The notes under the pieces: generated by a model
What the model saw: only the letters and a program-made list of their open reading frames with translations
Databases searched by the model: none
What the model was told of the DNA's origin: nothing
Shown: positions 43,290 to 51,694 of the stretch, piece after piece
Numbering within the stretch: the first letter of the stretch is position 1
Layout: every line of letters begins with the position of its first letter
Assembly: GCF_900091585.1 (NCBI RefSeq)
Contig: NZ_FMHT01000003.1
Location: 868,001 to 932,000, forward strand
Reading direction: 5' to 3'
DNA: 64,000 nt
Source: Micromonospora nigra
GTDB taxonomy: Bacteria; Actinomycetota; Actinomycetes; Mycobacteriales; Micromonosporaceae
Made by a program: the position numbers and the translations under genes

Positions 43290-44216
43290 ATGAGTGAACG
43301 GTGGGATGTGATCGTGGTCGGTGGTGGTGTGGCCGGTCTGTCGGCGGCGCTCACCCTGGGTCGGGCACGCAGGCGCGTGCTGGTGGTCGATGCGGAGGAG
43401 CCGCGTAACCGGTTCGCGGCGCAGGTGCACGGCGCGCTGGGTCACGAGGGGACGGACCCGGCCGAGTTGCTGCGGCGGGGGCGTGAGGAGCTGGGCACCT
43501 ACGACGTGACCATCCGTCCCGGCACGGTCGAGCAGGTCGCGGACACCGAGGGCGGCCTGACCGTGGCACTCGGCGGCGGCGATACGGTGTCCGCTCGGGC
43601 GTTGATCGTCGCGAGTGGTCTGACCGATGAGCTGCCTGACATCGCTGGCACCGGTGAGCAGTGGGGCGTCGGCGTCCTGCACTGCCCCTACTGCCACGGG
43701 TGGGAGGTCCGCGACCAGCGTCTCGCTGTGCTGGGCACCTCGCCGGTGTCGCTGCATCAGGCCGAGCTGGTCCGTCAGTGGAGCGACCGGCTCACGTTCT
43801 TCACCGCCGCGTGCGGCCCGCTCGACCCCGAGATCGCGGCACGTCTGCGCTCGCGGGGTGTGGAGCTGATCGAGACGCCCGTGGCCGAGATTCTCAGCGA
43901 CAACGGCCGGTTGACCGGTGTACGACTGACGGACGGCAGTCAGGTCGCGCTCGATGCGGTGTTCATCGCACCGACCCTCCGTCCGCATGACGAGTTCCTC
44001 GCGGCGCTGCGGCTGGAGCGCGCCGAGAACCCGATGGGCAGCTTCATCGCCGTCGACCCCACCGGAAGGACGAGCCACCCGCGCGTCTGGGCGGTCGGCA
44101 ACGTGGTCAACCCCGGAGCGAACGTGCCGATCTCCATCGGAGCCGGGTCGATGACCGGCGGTGTGGTCAACATGGCGTTGGTGACCGAGGACTTCGAGCA
44201 CGCCGCCTCCGAGTGA
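43290..44216 (+). CDS. FAD-dependent oxidoreductase of the thioredoxin reductase family (308 aa)
   Basis: Has the FAD site VIVVGGGVAGLSAALTLGRARR, the NADPH-type linker, the active CPYCHG loop (Cys-x-x-Cys redox pair) and the C-terminal RVWAVGNVVNPGAN FAD motif. Low-molecular-weight thioredoxin reductases reduce thioredoxin; this one could reduce another small thiol protein. Codon use is a little less GC-rich than its neighbours. It has no Shine-Dalgarno. Two palindromes precede it. It lies in an interval between two blocks of the conserved moxR/fabG order and is on the opposite strand, so it may have been inserted. Confidence 0.88.
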   Translation: MSERWDVIVVGGGVAGLSAALTLGRARRRVLVVDAEEPRNRFAAQVHGALGHEGTDPAELLRRGREELGTYDVTIRPGTVEQVADTEGGLTVALGGGDTVSARALIVASGLTDELPDIAGTGEQWGVGVLHCPYCHGWEVRDQRLAVLGTSPVSLHQAELVRQWSDRLTFFTAACGPLDPEIAARLRSRGVELIETPVAEILSDNGRLTGVRLTDGSQVALDAVFIAPTLRPHDEFLAALRLERAENPMGSFIAVDPTGRTSHPRVWAVGNVVNPGANVPISIGAGSMTGGVVNMALVTEDFEHAASE

Positions 44217-44343
44217 GAGGCCACGGCCGGGGAGATCCACAGCCGTCAGGCCACCGGCCCGGACGGGCAGGAGACGGCGACGGTCAAGGACGGAGTGGCT
44301 CTCGTGCGACGCCGGACCACCCGGTGGCGCAGGCATCCCCAGG

Positions 44344-45294
44344 TCAGAGCATGCGGGAGGTCCACAGCAGGCTCAGCCCGCCGGCCGTCAGCGCCAGCAG
44401 CAGCGCCAGGCCCGCGTACCACTGGGTGATCTCGCGGGGTGCCGTCCGGAAGCCGATCGAGCTGCCCATGTCCTGGTAGACCTGCTTGAGTTCGGTCACC
44501 GAGGCCGCCTCGTAGAAGTAGCCCTCGGTCGTCTCGGCCAGGTCGGCCAGCGCCAACCGGTCCACCGGCACCCGCTGCAACTGCCCGCCGATGTCCACCT
44601 GGCCGCCGTCGGTGCCGAACGCGATCGTGGAGACGGGCACGTTGGCCGCCTGTGCGGCGGCCGCCGCCTCCTCCACCGGGCGGCCGGAGGTGCGGTACCC
44701 GTCGGAGAGCAGCACGATCCGCGCCGGTGGGATCCCCGCCGCCCCGTCCGCCGGCACCGACCGGATCGCCTCCAGGCAGGTGAACACCGCCTCCCCGGTG
44801 GCCGTGGACTCGGCCAGCGCCAACCCGTCGATCGCGCCGGTGACCGCGTCCCGGTCCTTGCCGGGCGGCACCAGCACGTTCGCCGCCTTGGCGAACGAGA
44901 CCAGCCCCAGGTTGTAGCTGGCCGGCAGTTCCTCGACGAACTGCTTGGCGGCCTCCTGCGCCGCCTCCAGCCGGGTCGGTTCCACGTCGTCGGCCTGCAT
45001 GGACAACGACACGTCGATGGCCAGCATGACCGTGGCCCGTTCCAACGGCTCGCGGGTGTCGATCGACGGCCGGGCCAGCGCGCTGGCCAGCACCAGCAGG
45101 CAGAGCAGGAACGCGGTCGCCGGAGCGTGCCGCCGCCAGCCCAGCCCCTGCGGCACGATGGTGCGCAGCAGCTCCACGTTGGTGAACCGCAGCGCGTACG
45201 CCCGGCGGTGACGCTGCCGCCAGACGTACAGCGCGGCCAGGGCGAGCACCGGCAGCACCGCCAGCAGCCACCACGGTTGCAGAAAACGGATCAT
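44344..45294 (-). CDS. VWA-domain protein, BatA-type (316 aa)
   Basis: Begins with an N-terminal BatA anchor region (RFLQPWWLLAVLPVLALAAL), a second membrane segment, and then the von Willebrand A domain with the MIDAS DVSLSMQADD. A C-terminal membrane helix (YAGLALLLALTAGGLSLLW) follows. Acts with MoxR ATPases, probably in envelope metal-loading or chaperone work. Its ATG overlaps the DUF58 stop as ATGA. Third in MoxR-DUF58-VWA, as in mycobacterial Rv1479-Rv1481. Confidence 0.9.
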   Translation of the reverse strand: MIRFLQPWWLLAVLPVLALAALYVWRQRHRRAYALRFTNVELLRTIVPQGLGWRRHAPATAFLLCLLVLASALARPSIDTREPLERATVMLAIDVSLSMQADDVEPTRLEAAQEAAKQFVEELPASYNLGLVSFAKAANVLVPPGKDRDAVTGAIDGLALAESTATGEAVFTCLEAIRSVPADGAAGIPPARIVLLSDGYRTSGRPVEEAAAAAQAANVPVSTIAFGTDGGQVDIGGQLQRVPVDRLALADLAETTEGYFYEAASVTELKQVYQDMGSSIGFRTAPREITQWYAGLALLLALTAGGLSLLWTSRML

Positions 45295-46280
45295 CGCGTT
45301 GTCCCCCTGGTACGAGCGTGCCGCTGCGCGGCCACGAAGCGCACCATGTCCAGCAGCCAGTCTCGGTCCGTACGCAGTCGCAGGTGGGCCGCCCCGGCGG
45401 CGCGCAACGCGGCGGCGATCTCCGCGCGCTGCGCGGCGGCGGCCGCGGCGTAGCGGTGTCGCAGCGCCGGGTCGGCGGTCTGCACCTCGTGCAGCTCGCC
45501 CGTCTCCGGGTCCACCACCGGGAGCACCCCCACGTCGGGCAGTTCCAGCTCACGCGGGTCGACCACCTCGATCGCCAGCAGGTCGTGGCGGACCCGCAGC
45601 TTGCGCAGCGGCCGGGCCCACTGCCGCGGTGGAGCGAGGAAGTCGGAGATCACCACGGCCACCCCGCGTCGGCGGGGCGGCCGGTTGAGCATGTCCACCA
45701 GCGCTCCCAGGTCGCTGCGGCCGGGCCGCGGCGGTGTCTCGGCGATGGCCCGCAGCAGGCCCTGCGCCTCCCGCCGTCCCGACCGGGCAGGCAACCGGAC
45801 CAGTTGGCCCGGCCCGACGGGCGGCGGCTGCGGACGCCAGCGGCGGGCCGGCGGGGCTTCGACTCCGCCACTGCCGACGACCGCACCCACCCGGTTACCA
45901 CCCCGGACGGTGAGGTGGGTGACGGCGGTGGCGGCGGCGACCACCACGTCCCGCTTGAGCCACCGCCCGGTGCCGAAGTCCAGGCTGGCCGACAGGTCCA
46001 CCGCCAGCCACGTCTCCAGCTCCCGGTCGGCCACGGTGCGCCGCACGTGCGGCATCGTCGTGCGGGCGGTCACCGGCCAGTCCATCCGGCGTACGTCGTC
46101 GCCGGGGCGGTACTCCCGCGACTCGCCGGCCTCGCTGCCCGGCCCCGGCAGCAGCCCCGCGTAGTCGCCCTGGAGCAGCCCGTCGAGCTTGCGGGTCACC
46201 AGCAGTTGCAGGCGGGCCAGCACGGCACCGGAACGGGTGGAGTCCGCCGCCCCGGCGGGTCGAGGGGTGGCTGGGGTCAC
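45291..46280 (-). CDS. DUF58 family protein (329 aa)
   Basis: Contains the DUF58 core: SREYRPGDDVRRMDWPVTAR, then LETWLAVDLSASLDFGTGR and VAVVISDFLAPPRQW. Conserved partner of MoxR ATPases. GTG at 46280 overlaps the MoxR stop as GTGA, and its own end overlaps the VWA start as ATGA, so all three are coupled. Function unknown beyond a role with the AAA+ ATPase. Confidence 0.9.
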   Translation of the reverse strand: MTPATPRPAGAADSTRSGAVLARLQLLVTRKLDGLLQGDYAGLLPGPGSEAGESREYRPGDDVRRMDWPVTARTTMPHVRRTVADRELETWLAVDLSASLDFGTGRWLKRDVVVAAATAVTHLTVRGGNRVGAVVGSGGVEAPPARRWRPQPPPVGPGQLVRLPARSGRREAQGLLRAIAETPPRPGRSDLGALVDMLNRPPRRRGVAVVISDFLAPPRQWARPLRKLRVRHDLLAIEVVDPRELELPDVGVLPVVDPETGELHEVQTADPALRHRYAAAAAAQRAEIAAALRAAGAAHLRLRTDRDWLLDMVRFVAAQRHARTRGTTR

Positions 46281-47386
46281 GGCCGCTGCCCAGGCCACCC
46301 GGCGGCACCGGGGGCGGGCACACCCGGGGCGGGGGTGGCCTGCTGCCGGGGCGCGACCGAGGGCAGCGGGATGGTCGACATCACCCGGTGCACCACGTGG
46401 TCGGCCGGCACGTCGTCGGCGAGCGCGTCGTAGCTGAGCACCAGCCGGTGCCGCAGGATGTCCGGGGCGATGTCCTGCACGTCCTGCGGCAACGCGTAGT
46501 CGCGACCGCGCAGCAGCGCCAGCGCCCGGGTCGCGCGGACCAGGCCGAGCGAGGCCCGCGGGCTGGCCCCGTACTGGATGAGCTGCGCCACGTCCGGCAT
46601 CCCGTGCTCGGCCGGGGAGCGGGTGGCCAGCACCAGCCGTACGGCGTAGTCGACCAGGGCGTTGTGCACGAACACCTGGTCGGCCTTGCGTTGCAGGGCG
46701 ATCAGGTCGTCGGTGTCGAACACCGGGGTCGGCTCGGGCGGGGCGACGCCCATCCGGTAGACGATCTCCCGCTCCTCCGCGTCCGTCGGATACCCGACCA
46801 CGATCTTCATCAGGAACCGGTCCCGCTGCGCCTCGGGCAGCGGGTAGACGCCCTCCTGCTCGATCGGGTTCTGTGTCGCCATCACCAGGAACGGGTCGGG
46901 CACCCGGTGGGACTCGCCGCCGATGGAGACCTGCCGCTCGCTCATCACCTCGAGCAGCGCCGACTGCACCTTCGCCGGTGCCCGGTTGATCTCGTCGGCG
47001 AGCAGGAAGTTGACGAACACCGGCCCCAGCTCGACGTCGAACTTCTCGCTGGACTGCCGGTAGATCCGGGTGCCCATGATGTCGGCCGGCACCAGGTCGG
47101 GGGTGAACTGCACCCGGGCGAAGGATCCGCCGACGACCTTGGCCAGGGTCTCCACCGCGAGGGTCTTCGCCACCCCCGGTACGCCCTCCAGCAGGCAGTG
47201 CCCCCGGGCGAGCAGCGCCACGAACATCCGCTCGACCATCCGGTCCTGCCCGACGATGACTCGCTTGATCTCGAACAACGCCCGTTCGAGCAGCGTCGCA
47301 TCCTGCGCGGGCGTGCTCACCGGCGGCGGCGCGTCCGGGACGGTGCCGTTCGGCGTCGGGGCGTCGGGTGTGGTCGGCTGGGCCAC
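46277..47386 (-). CDS. MoxR-family AAA+ ATPase (369 aa)
   Basis: Walker A GVPGVAKT (variant of GxxGxGKT), Walker B LLADEINRAP, sensor VMATQNPIEQEGVYPLPEAQ and arginine fingers: MoxR/RavA-like ATPase with an N-terminal Pro/Thr-rich tail. It works with VWA proteins, here encoded two genes downstream, as a chaperone for metal-dependent targets. GTG at 47386 follows GGAGGACCG; an ATG at 47443 exists upstream but has no such site. Confidence 0.92.
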   Translation of the reverse strand: MAQPTTPDAPTPNGTVPDAPPPVSTPAQDATLLERALFEIKRVIVGQDRMVERMFVALLARGHCLLEGVPGVAKTLAVETLAKVVGGSFARVQFTPDLVPADIMGTRIYRQSSEKFDVELGPVFVNFLLADEINRAPAKVQSALLEVMSERQVSIGGESHRVPDPFLVMATQNPIEQEGVYPLPEAQRDRFLMKIVVGYPTDAEEREIVYRMGVAPPEPTPVFDTDDLIALQRKADQVFVHNALVDYAVRLVLATRSPAEHGMPDVAQLIQYGASPRASLGLVRATRALALLRGRDYALPQDVQDIAPDILRHRLVLSYDALADDVPADHVVHRVMSTIPLPSVAPRQQATPAPGVPAPGAAGWPGQRP

Positions 47387-47612
47387 CGGTCCTCCACAGC
47401 ATGAATCGATCGTCGCGGCGTGGTGCGCTGTCAAGACTCCCATGCCCGGCTGAGTGCCGAGGCGGGGAGAACCCGATTTCCGCCGTGCCGTCCCGTACCC
47501 CCGAATCGCCGATCACCACTGGGTGGACAGCAACCGGTCACGGGTGTGTACCATTCACCCGTCGCCGGGCGGCTCCCCCCGTGGCCGCCCGGCGCTCATC
47601 CTTCCGTCGTCC

Positions 47613-47618
47613 TACACT
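47613..47618 (+). promoter_or_regulatory. Leaderless -10 box before the Cys-rich ORF
   Basis: TACACT lies seven bases before ATG at 47626. There is no Shine-Dalgarno in the gap. Confidence 0.55.
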
Positions 47619-47625
47619 GGCGGCG

Positions 47626-47856
47626 ATGAACCTGCCGCACCCCGCCGACGATGCCCTGGTCTGCTCGTCCCGCGGGTGCCGCGCCCCCGCCGTGTGGGCG
47701 TTGCGCTGGAACAATCCCCGCCTGCACCCGCCGCAGCGGCGCAAGACCTGGCTCGCCTGCCCCGACCACCGGGCCACGCTCGGGGGCTTCCTGGAGGCGC
47801 GGTCCTTCCTGCGCGAGGTCGTCCCACTGCCGGGATCGCCTACGCTCGAAGGGTGA
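47626..47856 (+). CDS. Small Cys-rich actinobacterial protein (76 aa)
   Basis: The sequence has CSSRGCRAPAVWALRWNNPR and ACPDHRATLGG, spacing three cysteines and a His that could bind zinc. It has no annotated domain that I recognise. ATG at 47626 follows TACACT, so it is probably leaderless. Its stop overlaps the next mini-ORF as GTGA, and a four-ORF chain follows into two PH-domain proteins, so it belongs to that unit. Confidence 0.6.
   Translation: MNLPHPADDALVCSSRGCRAPAVWALRWNNPRLHPPQRRKTWLACPDHRATLGGFLEARSFLREVVPLPGSPTLEG
47841..47846 (+). promoter_or_regulatory. Internal -10 box before the 9-residue ORF
   Basis: TACGCT lies six bases upstream of the GTG at 47853 and inside the preceding gene's 3' end. 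It could start a second, leaderless transcript for the PH genes. Confidence 0.45.
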
Positions 47857-47882
47857 ACGCGTACGACGGACTTCCGCGGTGA
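47853..47882 (+). CDS. 9-residue ORF linking two genes in a chain of GTGA overlaps
   Basis: GTG at 47853 overlaps the previous stop as GTGA (47853-47856), codes VNAYDGLPR, and its TGA overlaps the PH-gene GTG as GTGA (47879-47882). The PH gene has no Shine-Dalgarno of its own, so this ORF may exist to re-load ribosomes. Peptide function is unlikely. Confidence 0.4.
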   Translation: MNAYDGLPR

Positions 47883-48415
47883 CCGGTGCCGAGCCCGCCA
47901 ACCAGCCAGCACCACCGGCCGGGCGGCCGGATCCCCTCGCCCCGTGGCCGGACACCGTGCGGTGGCAGTCGATCTCGCCCGACCTGGTCTGGGTGGAGCT
48001 GCTACGGATGGCGGCCTGGCTGGTCGTCCTGACAGTCGGGCTCGGCGTCGGGTGGGCCTTCACCGGCCACTGGACGTTCGGTGCCGCCCTCGGGGCCACC
48101 CTGCTGCTGGCCGTCTGGCGGGCGGTCACGATCGTGCGCGCGGTGCACGCGTGGGGGTACGCCGAGCGCGAGGACGACCTGCTCGTGCGGCACGGGCTGC
48201 TGATACGCCGGCTGTCCATCGTGCCGTACTCGCGGATGCAGTTCGTCGACGTCAGCGCCGGTCCGCTGGAGCGGGCCTTCGACCTGGCCACCGTCCAACT
48301 GCACACGGCCGCCGCCGCGAGCGACGCCCGGGTGCCGGGGCTGCGTCCGGCGGAGGCCGCCCGGCTGCGCGACCGGCTCACCGCCCTCGGCGAGGACCGG
48401 GCGGAGGGCCTGTGA
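47879..48415 (+). CDS. Bacterial PH-domain membrane protein, bPH2 (178 aa)
   Basis: Two membrane helices (MAAWLVVLTVGLGVGWAFTG, FGAALGATLLLAVWRAVT) precede a bacterial PH (YdbS/PF03703-like) domain with HGLLIRRLSIVPYSRMQFVD. Such proteins often occur in pairs, here with the longer PH gene. GTG at 47879 overlaps a 9-residue ORF; GTGA at 48412-48415 joins it to the next gene. Role unknown. Confidence 0.85.
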   Translation: MTGAEPANQPAPPAGRPDPLAPWPDTVRWQSISPDLVWVELLRMAAWLVVLTVGLGVGWAFTGHWTFGAALGATLLLAVWRAVTIVRAVHAWGYAEREDDLLVRHGLLIRRLSIVPYSRMQFVDVSAGPLERAFDLATVQLHTAAAASDARVPGLRPAEAARLRDRLTALGEDRAEGL

Positions 48416-50076
48416 GCGACCCGGGGGCGCCCGAACCTCACCGGCTGGAACCGCCCGCCCCACCTCCGCCGCCCCCCGCGACCGTCCCACCGGCCCCCAC
48501 CGGTCCACCGCCCGCGGGTTCCCCACCCCCCGGCCCACCGACCGCGCACCCCGGACCGGTGCATCCCGGACCGGTACATCCCGGACCGGTACATCCCGGA
48601 CCGGTACATCCCGGCCAGGCATACCCCGGCCAGGCGTACCCGGCCGGGCACGGCGCGGCGGCGCCATCATGGCCACCGGCCGGGTCGGGCTTCCCTCCCG
48701 GCCCGCCGCACGGGCCCGATCCCGGCTGGCACCCGTACCCCCAGGTGCCCGGCGAACCGACCGCCGGGGCACCCGAGCCCCGACAGCGGCTGCACCCGCT
48801 CAGCCCCGCGCTGCACGGCGCCAAGTCGCTGGTCGTGGTGATCGCCGGCCTGTCCTGGTCGACGCTGAACCGGGTCGGGTTCGGCTGGTTCGCGGCGATG
48901 GTGGTGGTGCTGGCGCTCGGCGCGACCGTGCTCGCGGTGGTGAGCTGGTACAACACCGGCTACCACGTGGTCGGCCGCGAACTTCGGGTGTACGAGGGGC
49001 TGCTCTGGCGGCGCACCCGGGCCATCCCGCTGGAACGGCTCCAGGCCGTCGAGGTGGTCCGTCCGCTGCTGGCCCAGCTCACCGGACTGGCCGAGCTGCG
49101 GCTGGAGGTGGTCGGCGGGGGCAAGACCGAGGCGCCGCTGGCATATCTGGGGGTGGCCGAGGCGGGTGCGCTGCGCCAGCGGCTGCTGGTGCTGGCGGGC
49201 CGTTCGGCGGGTACGCCGGACCCGGCGGGTCCGCAGGCCATGCCCGGCAGCGCCGAGCCGACGCCGCCCGGCCGGCCACTGCACGCGGTCCGCAACGTCG
49301 ACCTGCTGGTCAGCCAGTTGCTCACCCCACAGGCGTTCCTGTTGCCCTTCGGTGTGGCGTTCGTGGTGGCGCAGTTCCTGTCCGAGGATTCCTGGTCGTT
49401 CATCGCGGTGGCGAGCACGCTGACCGCGATGGCCGGGGTCTTGCTGCAACCGGCCCGCCGGGTGCTCGACGACTGGCAGTTCCAGCTCGCCCGCGACGCC
49501 GGGACGCTGCGGGTGCGCAACGGTCTGCTGGAGACCCGGGCGCAGACCGTCCCGTTGGACCGGGTGCAGACCGTCGGTGCGACCTGGCCGCTGCTGTGGC
49601 GGGCCAAGGGCTGGCTGCGGCTGCGGCTGGAGGTGGCCGGCTACTCCGCCCTCGAGTCCGACGAGCGCAACCGGCCGGACCGCCTCCTGCCGGTCGGCGA
49701 CCTGGCGACCGCCACGGCGATCGTCGGCGAGGTGCTGCCGGGGGTCCGCCTCACCGAGCTGCCGCTGACCCCGCCGCCGGTCCGGGCGCGCTGGCTCAAC
49801 CCGCTCAGCCGGGCGGTCCTCGGCGCCGGACTCGCCGACACCGTCTTCGCCGCCCGCTCCGGCCTGCTCACCCGGCAGCTGACGATCGTGCCGTACGCCC
49901 GGATCCAGAGTGTGCGGGTCGTCCAGGGGCCGGTGCAGCGGTGGCTGCGGCTGGCGACGGTCCACGCGGACACGGCCGGCGGCGCGGGTGCCGCCGCCCG
50001 GGACCGGGACCTGGCGGAGGCGTGGGAACTGGCCGCCGACCTGACCGCCCGGTCCCACGCCGCCCGCCGCGGCTGA
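48412..50076 (+). CDS. Multi-PH-domain membrane protein (554 aa)
   Basis: A Pro/Gly/His-rich N-terminal 130 residues, with a short repeat HPGPV, is followed by two membrane helices and three bPH2-type segments: LLWRRTRAIPLERLQAVEVV, LLETRAQTVPLDRVQTVGAT and LLTRQLTIVPYARIQSVRVV. This is the YdbT pattern and partners the smaller YdbS-like gene before it. GTG at 48412 overlaps that gene's stop by four bases. Ligand and role unknown. Confidence 0.87.
   Translation: MSDPGAPEPHRLEPPAPPPPPPATVPPAPTGPPPAGSPPPGPPTAHPGPVHPGPVHPGPVHPGPVHPGQAYPGQAYPAGHGAAAPSWPPAGSGFPPGPPHGPDPGWHPYPQVPGEPTAGAPEPRQRLHPLSPALHGAKSLVVVIAGLSWSTLNRVGFGWFAAMVVVLALGATVLAVVSWYNTGYHVVGRELRVYEGLLWRRTRAIPLERLQAVEVVRPLLAQLTGLAELRLEVVGGGKTEAPLAYLGVAEAGALRQRLLVLAGRSAGTPDPAGPQAMPGSAEPTPPGRPLHAVRNVDLLVSQLLTPQAFLLPFGVAFVVAQFLSEDSWSFIAVASTLTAMAGVLLQPARRVLDDWQFQLARDAGTLRVRNGLLETRAQTVPLDRVQTVGATWPLLWRAKGWLRLRLEVAGYSALESDERNRPDRLLPVGDLATATAIVGEVLPGVRLTELPLTPPPVRARWLNPLSRAVLGAGLADTVFAARSGLLTRQLTIVPYARIQSVRVVQGPVQRWLRLATVHADTAGGAGAAARDRDLAEAWELAADLTARSHAARRG
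48554..48613 (+). repeat. Short tandem repeat coding HPGPV
   Basis: Four copies of a 15-base unit, close to CATCCCGGACCGGTA/G, encode HPGPV in the proline-rich N-terminal tail of the PH protein. Copies differ by few bases, so it is a likely site of slippage. Boundaries are approximate. Confidence 0.6.
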
Positions 50077-50094
50077 CCCGGCGGGCGGGGCCGC

Positions 50095-51159
50095 TCAGCG
50101 GACGGCCGGGTCCGCAGCGGGCGTGGGCCGCTCGGCGGCCCCGCCCGCCGGCACCGTCCCGGTCTCGCCGGCCGGGTCCCGCTCCCCGTCGGCCGGCAGC
50201 GGGGTGCGCCGGGCCTGGCGGGCCGCCCACCAGCGCTCGGCCAGGCCGACGAAGAGGAAGGCCATTCCGACGTACGCCCAGCCCACCAGCACGTCGATCA
50301 CGTAGTGCTCGCCGCTGTAGACCAGGGTGAAGGTCATGGCCAGCGGGTACGACAGCAGCAGCGGCCACCAGCGCCGACGCGTCTGCCGCAGGAAGAACAG
50401 CACCACGAACAGCGCGAAGGCGGTGTGCAGCGACGGCATCGCCGCCACCGGGTTCGAGGCGATCTGGCCGGCGTTGAGCAGGTTGCCGGCACCGTGCATG
50501 CCGAAGGCCTTCCAGCCCCGGGTGGAGATCCGGGCGACCTCCTCCAGCAGGCCGTTCTGGGCCGCCCACCACGGCGGTGCCGCCGGGTAGAGGAAGTAGG
50601 TGACCAGCCCGGTGGCACACAGGAACGCCCAGCGGCGCATGAACGCCGCCCATCGCGCCCGGTTGCGCATCCACAGCACCGCCGCGGCGGCCAGGGCCAC
50701 CACGAAGTGCGAGAAGTACACCCAGCTGACGGCGACGTCCCACCACCGCACCTCGGGCTGGTAGAGGTGCTGCTGCAACCAGACCGTGGGCACCTCGCCG
50801 CCGGTGGCCCAGCCGAACATCAGCCGGTCGGCGACGATCAGCTCGTAGGCGTGCGGGACGGCACCGTTGTCGGCGAAGCCCCGGGAGAGGTTGTAGACGG
50901 CCAGCAGCAGGACCACCGGCACCCAGTCGCGGGCGAAGCGCAGGTGGCTGCGCCACGGCCGGGTGGAGTTCCAGGCGATCGTTCCCGCCCAGATCCACAG
51001 GAACGCGTAGGCCGGGTCGGTCGGCAGGCCGATGAGGAGCCAGCCGGCGACGAACGCGACCGACCAGATCGCCATGGCGACGACGCGGCGTCGCCCGCCG
51101 TCGGGGTCGGCCGGCGGGTCGGTCCGGACGGGGGGCTGGGCATCGGTCGCGGCAGACAT
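50095..51159 (-). CDS. PAP2-superfamily membrane enzyme, inositolphosphotransferase-like (354 aa)
   Basis: Seven or so membrane segments with PSLHTAF and a later GEHYVIDVLVGW, the His/Asp pair of PAP2 phosphatase/AUR1-like enzymes. Members move phosphoinositol or remove phosphate from lipids. A Pro-rich tail ends the protein. ATG at 51159 is used; a TAACCT box eight bases upstream may be the -10 of a leaderless transcript. Convergent with the PH gene. Confidence 0.82.
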   Translation of the reverse strand: MSAATDAQPPVRTDPPADPDGGRRRVVAMAIWSVAFVAGWLLIGLPTDPAYAFLWIWAGTIAWNSTRPWRSHLRFARDWVPVVLLLAVYNLSRGFADNGAVPHAYELIVADRLMFGWATGGEVPTVWLQQHLYQPEVRWWDVAVSWVYFSHFVVALAAAAVLWMRNRARWAAFMRRWAFLCATGLVTYFLYPAAPPWWAAQNGLLEEVARISTRGWKAFGMHGAGNLLNAGQIASNPVAAMPSLHTAFALFVVLFFLRQTRRRWWPLLLSYPLAMTFTLVYSGEHYVIDVLVGWAYVGMAFLFVGLAERWWAARQARRTPLPADGERDPAGETGTVPAGGAAERPTPAADPAVR

Positions 51160-51277
51160 CGCGGTCAAGGTTAACGGCGGACCCCGGGCACTCCCACGCA
51201 GGACCACCGGCGGGTGTCCGGCGGGGCGGATCCGGGGCGATCCGGCCGTGCGCGTGGTCGGCACGGAACCGAGCCCC

Positions 51278-51283
51278 TACGCT
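51278..51283 (+). promoter_or_regulatory. Leaderless -10 box before the thioesterase
   Basis: TACGCT lies six bases before ATG at 51290 with no Shine-Dalgarno between. Confidence 0.55.
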
Positions 51284-51289
51284 GTGGCC

Positions 51290-51694
51290 ATGCCGGAGCA
51301 GCTGACGCACGCCCTGACGACCGGGCTGTCCGCCCAGGTCGAGTTGACCGTCACCGACGCCGACACCGCGCAGGCGGTGGGCTCCGGAGACGTGCCGGTG
51401 CTGGGCACGCCCCGGCTGCTCGCCCTCGCGGAGGCCGCCACCGTGGCGGCGACGACCCGGGACCAACCGGCCGGCACGACCACCGTCGGCACCCGCGTCG
51501 AACTGGACCACCTCGCCCCGACCGCCGTCGGCCGTACGGTCGTCGCGCACGCCCGGCTGGTCGAGGTCGCCGGCCGTCGGCTGGTGTTCGAGGTGCTGGT
51601 GGTCGAGGGCGACCAGACCGTGGCGCGGGGGCGGGTGGAGCGGACGGTGGTCGACCGGCAACGGTTCGTCGACCGGGTGGCGCGGACGTCATGA
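51290..51694 (+). CDS. FlK-like hotdog thioesterase (134 aa)
   Basis: A single hotdog domain: GTPRLLALAEAATVAATTRD and VGTRVELDHLAPTAVGRTVV match the fluoroacetyl-CoA thioesterase-like family, with catalytic Thr/Glu/His positions plausible. Substrate unknown. Leaderless ATG. Its stop overlaps the MBL gene start as ATGA. Confidence 0.8.
   Translation: MPEQLTHALTTGLSAQVELTVTDADTAQAVGSGDVPVLGTPRLLALAEAATVAATTRDQPAGTTTVGTRVELDHLAPTAVGRTVVAHARLVEVAGRRLVFEVLVVEGDQTVARGRVERTVVDRQRFVDRVARTS

Noticed and set aside
43176..44336. Minus-strand frame of 386 codons opposite the thioredoxin reductase-like gene
   Set aside because: The plus strand has the FAD and CPYCHG motifs; this frame has none.
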